A DNA stretch of 64,000 nt from Bacillota bacterium (GTDB lineage Bacteria > Bacillota_I > Bacilli_A > RF39 > UBA660), in contig SVAJ01000002.1 of the NCBI GenBank assembly GCA_015059435.1, forward strand, positions 62,001 through 126,000, written 5' to 3'. How positions within the stretch are numbered: position 1 is the first letter of the stretch; every line of letters starts with the position of its first letter. The notes beneath the pieces are model-generated. The model worked only from the letters and a program-made list of their open reading frames with translations. It was not told the origin of the DNA and ran no database searches. Shown here one piece after another: positions 59,721 to 64,000 of the stretch. Position numbers and translations under genes: made by a program.

Positions 59721-60428
59721 TTATATTGTATTACTTATTAAAGAATCAGCTTCATCTTTTAATTTAGATATTTCTTTTTTATCTTTTATTGTCCAAGTAA
59801 GTATTGGAGTACCTTTACTTCTTATTTTTTTTATTCTTGGAGTTTCTAATAATTTTTTGGATACTGATAAAAAGTCAGGAGAACAGTAATTTATTAGTAT
59901 ATTAGTTTTAAATAAAAGTCGTACAAACTTATTTTTATAATTTTTCATTATTAATAATCCTCTTATATATTCTGGTTTATTTTTCTTAAACCAGTTAATA
60001 ATATTTGGATAGAATGATTGAATTATAAATTCTCCTTTATAATTATCTAACTGTTTACATAGTTCTTCACACATTGTGTTTACTCTATGATCATTTTTTA
60101 ATTCTATTAGTAATAATACTTTACCATCTACTAATTTTAATACTTCTTTTAGAGTTGGTATTTTATATTTAGTATTTAATAGAGTGATTTTTTCTAATTC
60201 TGGATAAGTATAATCTCTGATATTTTTATCTATCTTAGTCATTCTTTTTAAATTATCATCATGGAATACTACTAGAGTATTATCTTTTAATATATGAATA
60301 TCTAACTCTATTGGAATATTTTTTGATATTGCTTTTTTAAATGCCGGAATAGAATTTTCTGGTATATCGATGTTATTATGAATACCACGATGAGCAAATA
60401 ATTGTTTTTTAATCTTATCTATTTTCAT
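59721..60428 (-). CDS. Glycerophosphodiester phosphodiesterase
   Basis: A 235-residue GDPD-family TIM barrel. Conserved residues: FAHRGIHNNIDIPENSIPAF in part (His-Arg and Glu-Asn), IELDIHILKDNTLVVFHDD (Glu, Asp and His of the metal site), LLIELKND and TWTIKD. It should hydrolyse glycerophosphodiesters to glycerol-3-phosphate and an alcohol. No signal peptide is seen, so it acts in the cytoplasm. ATG 60428 has AGAGG upstream. Confidence 0.9.
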   Translation of the reverse strand: MKIDKIKKQLFAHRGIHNNIDIPENSIPAFKKAISKNIPIELDIHILKDNTLVVFHDDNLKRMTKIDKNIRDYTYPELEKITLLNTKYKIPTLKEVLKLVDGKVLLLIELKNDHRVNTMCEELCKQLDNYKGEFIIQSFYPNIINWFKKNKPEYIRGLLIMKNYKNKFVRLLFKTNILINYCSPDFLSVSKKLLETPRIKKIRSKGTPILTWTIKDKKEISKLKDEADSLISNTI

Positions 60429-60498
60429 TTTTAACCTCTTTTTCATTTATTATTATATCATATGTTATAATATTTTTAATATTAATAAAGGTGTTATT

Positions 60499-60876
60499 AT
60501 GGATAGACGTGTAGAAATAATTAATAATAAATTGTTTGAACTTTCTAAATCTAAGTTTAGAAGTAATTTTCATTTACGAAAATATATGATTGATTATATT
60601 GATAGGGTTGGATTTAGAAAGATAGAAGAGCATGCTTATAGTTTTATTAATGATAAATTAGCTCCAGCTAATCCTATTAATGATGGAAAGCAAACTCCAA
60701 CTAAAAATCATCCTGTATTTATTGCACAACATGCTTGTGGATGTTGTTGTAGGGGGTGTTTGGAAAAGTGGCATCATATTCCTAAAGGAAGATGTTTAAC
60801 TGATAATGAAGTTAATTATATTGTTAGTTTATTATTGGAGTGGATTAGAAGAGAGTATAAATGTCAGAGCAAATGA
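60499..60876 (+). CDS. DUF4186 family protein
   Basis: A 125-residue protein that fits DUF4186: KFRSNFHLRKYM, TPTKNHPVFIAQHACGCCCRG in part, CLEKWHHIPKGR, and a C-terminal WIRREYK helix. Conserved His and four or five Cys suggest a metal-binding site. The role is unknown. AAGGTG precedes the ATG. Confidence 0.82.
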   Translation: MDRRVEIINNKLFELSKSKFRSNFHLRKYMIDYIDRVGFRKIEEHAYSFINDKLAPANPINDGKQTPTKNHPVFIAQHACGCCCRGCLEKWHHIPKGRCLTDNEVNYIVSLLLEWIRREYKCQSK

Positions 60877-60928
60877 ATTTAATTAGTTTATGTGATATAA
60901 TGTTAGTTATAGAAAGAAGTGAGAGAGT

Positions 60929-61723
60929 ATGGAAGAATATTTAAGTTTTGCAATTGGTATTGCTAAGTATGCTGGAGAGTTAATGAGAGAATATTTTAAA
61001 AAAGAAAATGGTATAGAATTTAAGGAAGATAGGACTCCAGTTACTTATGTTGATAAAACTATTAATAATTATTTAATTAATGAGGTTAAAAAGAATTATC
61101 CTAAGCATAGTGTTGATGGAGAAGAAGAAAAATATATAGTTGATAGTAACTTTGTATGGGTATGTGATCCTGTTGATGGAACTTCTATGTATACTAGAGG
61201 TATTCCAGTATCAGTGTTTTCACTTGCTTTAGTTGTAGATGGTGAAGTAGTAGTTGGTGTTGTTTATGATCCTTTTTTAGATGATATGTATACAGCTATT
61301 AAAGGTCAAGGTGCATATTGTAATGGTAAAAAGTTACAAGTTAATTCTTTAGACTTAGGAGATTTAGGTTGTAGTGTTGATTACTCAATGTGGAATAATG
61401 CGAAATATGATACTTTAGATTTAGTAAGGGAAATAAGAAGTGATGCTAAGATATGTCAAATAGGTAGTGTTGCTCATGCTGCTATGGCAGTAGCTAGTGG
61501 AAAAATAAGTGCAGAAGTATTTCCTGGTACTTCTCATGGCCATTGCGATATTGCCGCTTCTAAACTAATTGTTGAAGAAGCAGGAGGAATAGTTAGTAAT
61601 TTTCATGGAGAAGATCAAAGATATGATGAAGATATTGATGGAGCTATTATAAGTAATGAAGTAATTCATAAAAACTTAGTAAAGAAAATAACAGATATTT
61701 ATGATAAACCAAAAATGATGTAG
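60929..61723 (+). CDS. Inositol monophosphatase-family phosphatase
   Basis: A 264-residue protein of the IMPase/CysQ/FBPase fold: DRTPVTYVDK, SVDGEEEKY (metal Glu), WVCDPVDGTSMYTRG (DPxDGT), NGKKLQ, and near the C-terminus HGHCDIAASKLIVEEAGG. In the canonical form the last motif begins Trp-Asp-x-Ala-Ala; here Trp is Cys but Asp is kept. The substrate may be inositol phosphate, PAP or a sugar phosphate. It is 13 bases upstream of the repeat protein gene. Confidence 0.85.
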   Translation: MEEYLSFAIGIAKYAGELMREYFKKENGIEFKEDRTPVTYVDKTINNYLINEVKKNYPKHSVDGEEEKYIVDSNFVWVCDPVDGTSMYTRGIPVSVFSLALVVDGEVVVGVVYDPFLDDMYTAIKGQGAYCNGKKLQVNSLDLGDLGCSVDYSMWNNAKYDTLDLVREIRSDAKICQIGSVAHAAMAVASGKISAEVFPGTSHGHCDIAASKLIVEEAGGIVSNFHGEDQRYDEDIDGAIISNEVIHKNLVKKITDIYDKPKMM

Positions 61724-61736
61724 TAGGAGTGTTAGT

Positions 61737-62719
61737 GTGAATAATGAAGAGTTATTGAAAATAAAGAGATTATTGAAAGAGTATGGAAAAGAACGTTTAT
61801 ATTGCAATATTTTGAAGGTTAAAGATTATAATACTATAAAAAATATAATTGAAATGGAAGAGTGGGATGATCCAAAATATAGTTGCTTATTAACTTCTAA
61901 TGTATTTAAAACTAATGTTAATGAAATAAGAAAAATACTTAATATGCCTGAATGGAAAAATCCTAAGTATAAAAAATTATTAACTCCATCTATATGGCAA
62001 AGTTATTATAATGAAATACGTAATATACTATCTATGGAAGAATGGAATGATCCTAGGTATAGTCATTTACTTACATCAACTATTTGGCATAGTGGTTATA
62101 ATGAAGTAAAAAAAATTTTAGAAATAAAAGAGTTAACTGATCCAAAATTTAAAAAGTTAGTTACTTCATCTATATGGGAAAGTACTTATGATAATATAGA
62201 TAAAATACTAAAGATGAAAGAGTGGGAGAATCCAAGGTTTAAAAAGTTATTAACACCAACTATATGGAAAAGTAATTATGAGGATGTTGTTAATATATTA
62301 GGTATGGAAGAATGGAATGATCCAAAATATAGTTATTTATTAACCTCTAATATATGGAAAAGTAGTTATGAAAATATTAAAAACAAATTATATTCACCGT
62401 ATCTACAAGATGATAAATATAAACATTTATTAGTTCCTTCAATATTTTCTATATCTTTATCTAATATAGAAAATGGTATTGAGTTACTTAAGAAGTACGG
62501 TGTAGACAAGTATGTAACAAATAAGATGTTAAGACATAAAACTACTACTTTAGAATTATTATTAGATTATATTATAGATAATGATTTATCATTAATAGTA
62601 GAGCATACTAAGACTGGTGATAAAATATTAAATCCTATACTTAGTTGTGAAAAAGGTAAATTAAAGAAAAAATATGGAATAGATTTAGAAAAGTTAGAGA
62701 AGAAGGGGAAAAGCAGATA

Positions 62720-62720
<1 letters not shown>
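61737..62720 (+). CDS. Protein made of exact 30-residue helical repeats
   Basis: A 327-residue protein (GTG start 61737, GGAG upstream). Seven units of exactly 30 residues start at residues 41, 71, 101, 131, 161, 191 and 221; the pattern is [EP]EW-x-[DN]P-[KR][YF]-x2-LLT-x2-IW-x-S-x-Y-x2-I-x2-IL-x-M. At DNA level the period is 90 bases. The helix-turn-helix pattern with a fixed Pro and Trp resembles mTERF-like or other alpha-solenoid arrays that bind nucleic acid or protein. The last 80 residues are non-repetitive and basic. Function unknown. Confidence 0.7.

Positions 62721-64000
<1,280 letters not shown>

Noticed and set aside
61857-62490. CRISPR-like or minisatellite array suggested by the 90-base period
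   Set aside because: The period is in frame, the units differ mainly at synonymous and surface positions, and the protein pattern explains it fully.

Overview
The window is AT-rich Bacillota DNA, most likely from a gut-associated Bacilli lineage (Erysipelotrichia/RF39-like). It uses the standard bacterial code: UGA ends genes (for example the transporter gene ending at 16129) and UGG encodes Trp, so it is not a Mollicute with code 4. Spore-coat type genes are scattered along it (a CotF-like pair, CotJB/CotJC, two CotY/CotZ-like proteins, a Tyr-rich coat-like protein), so the organism probably forms spores or descends from a spore former. Other lineage markers are a glmS ribozyme, CIRCE operators, a phosphoketolase and many SD-led, closely packed genes. 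Promoters with TTGACA, a 17-bp spacer and TATAAT are easy to see.

Layout. 1-2.3 kb: the end of an accessory block, with a HEPN-like protein and a nuclease/DUF2075 ATPase. 2.5-8.1 kb: a wall lytic enzyme, CotF-like coat proteins, a TasA/DUF6273-type exported protein and an unusual sigma-70 factor. 8.1-18.4 kb: a redox relay (small thioredoxin plus thioredoxin-DsbD fusion), a cysteine desulfurase, an M32 carboxypeptidase, an attenuator-controlled short 2-isopropylmalate synthase, a thymidine kinase-like protein, a cation exporter, regulators and a single-module AAA+ ATPase. 18.5-21.8 kb: glmS ribozyme and glmS, cotJC/cotJB on the minus strand, and tRNA-His. 21.9-30.2 kb: a sortase-anchored surface protein, then CIRCE-controlled clpB and htpG flanking membrane proteins. 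30.3-33.8 kb: a dehydrogenase, phosphoketolase and a type I toxin/antisense-RNA module. 33.8-45.2 kb: mostly uncharacterised small proteins, a second cysteine desulfurase, a zinc peptidase, NUDIX, galE and an ABC transporter. 45.3-51.4 kb: glucosaminidase-like protein, an OLE-type giant noncoding RNA with its partner OapA, a PrsW-like protease, a glycosyltransferase and RodA/FtsW. 51.4-56.1 kb: CotY/Z genes and a WXG100 (type VII secretion-like) operon with a DUF4176 protein. 56.1-64 kb: an orphan histidine kinase, coat-like protein, pseudouridine synthase, ferredoxin, phosphodiesterase, inositol-phosphatase-like protein, a 30-residue-repeat protein and the start of an ABC-F gene.

The strongest discoveries are the OLE RNA/oapA pair in a spore-associated gut lineage; the five- to six-gene WXG100 operon without its ATPase nearby; the type I toxin-antitoxin locus with overlapping divergent promoters; the Leu-rich leader peptide and attenuator on a lone leuA; the sigma factor with a split region 4; and the exact 30-residue repeat protein. 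All function calls come from reading motifs by eye; no database search was run.
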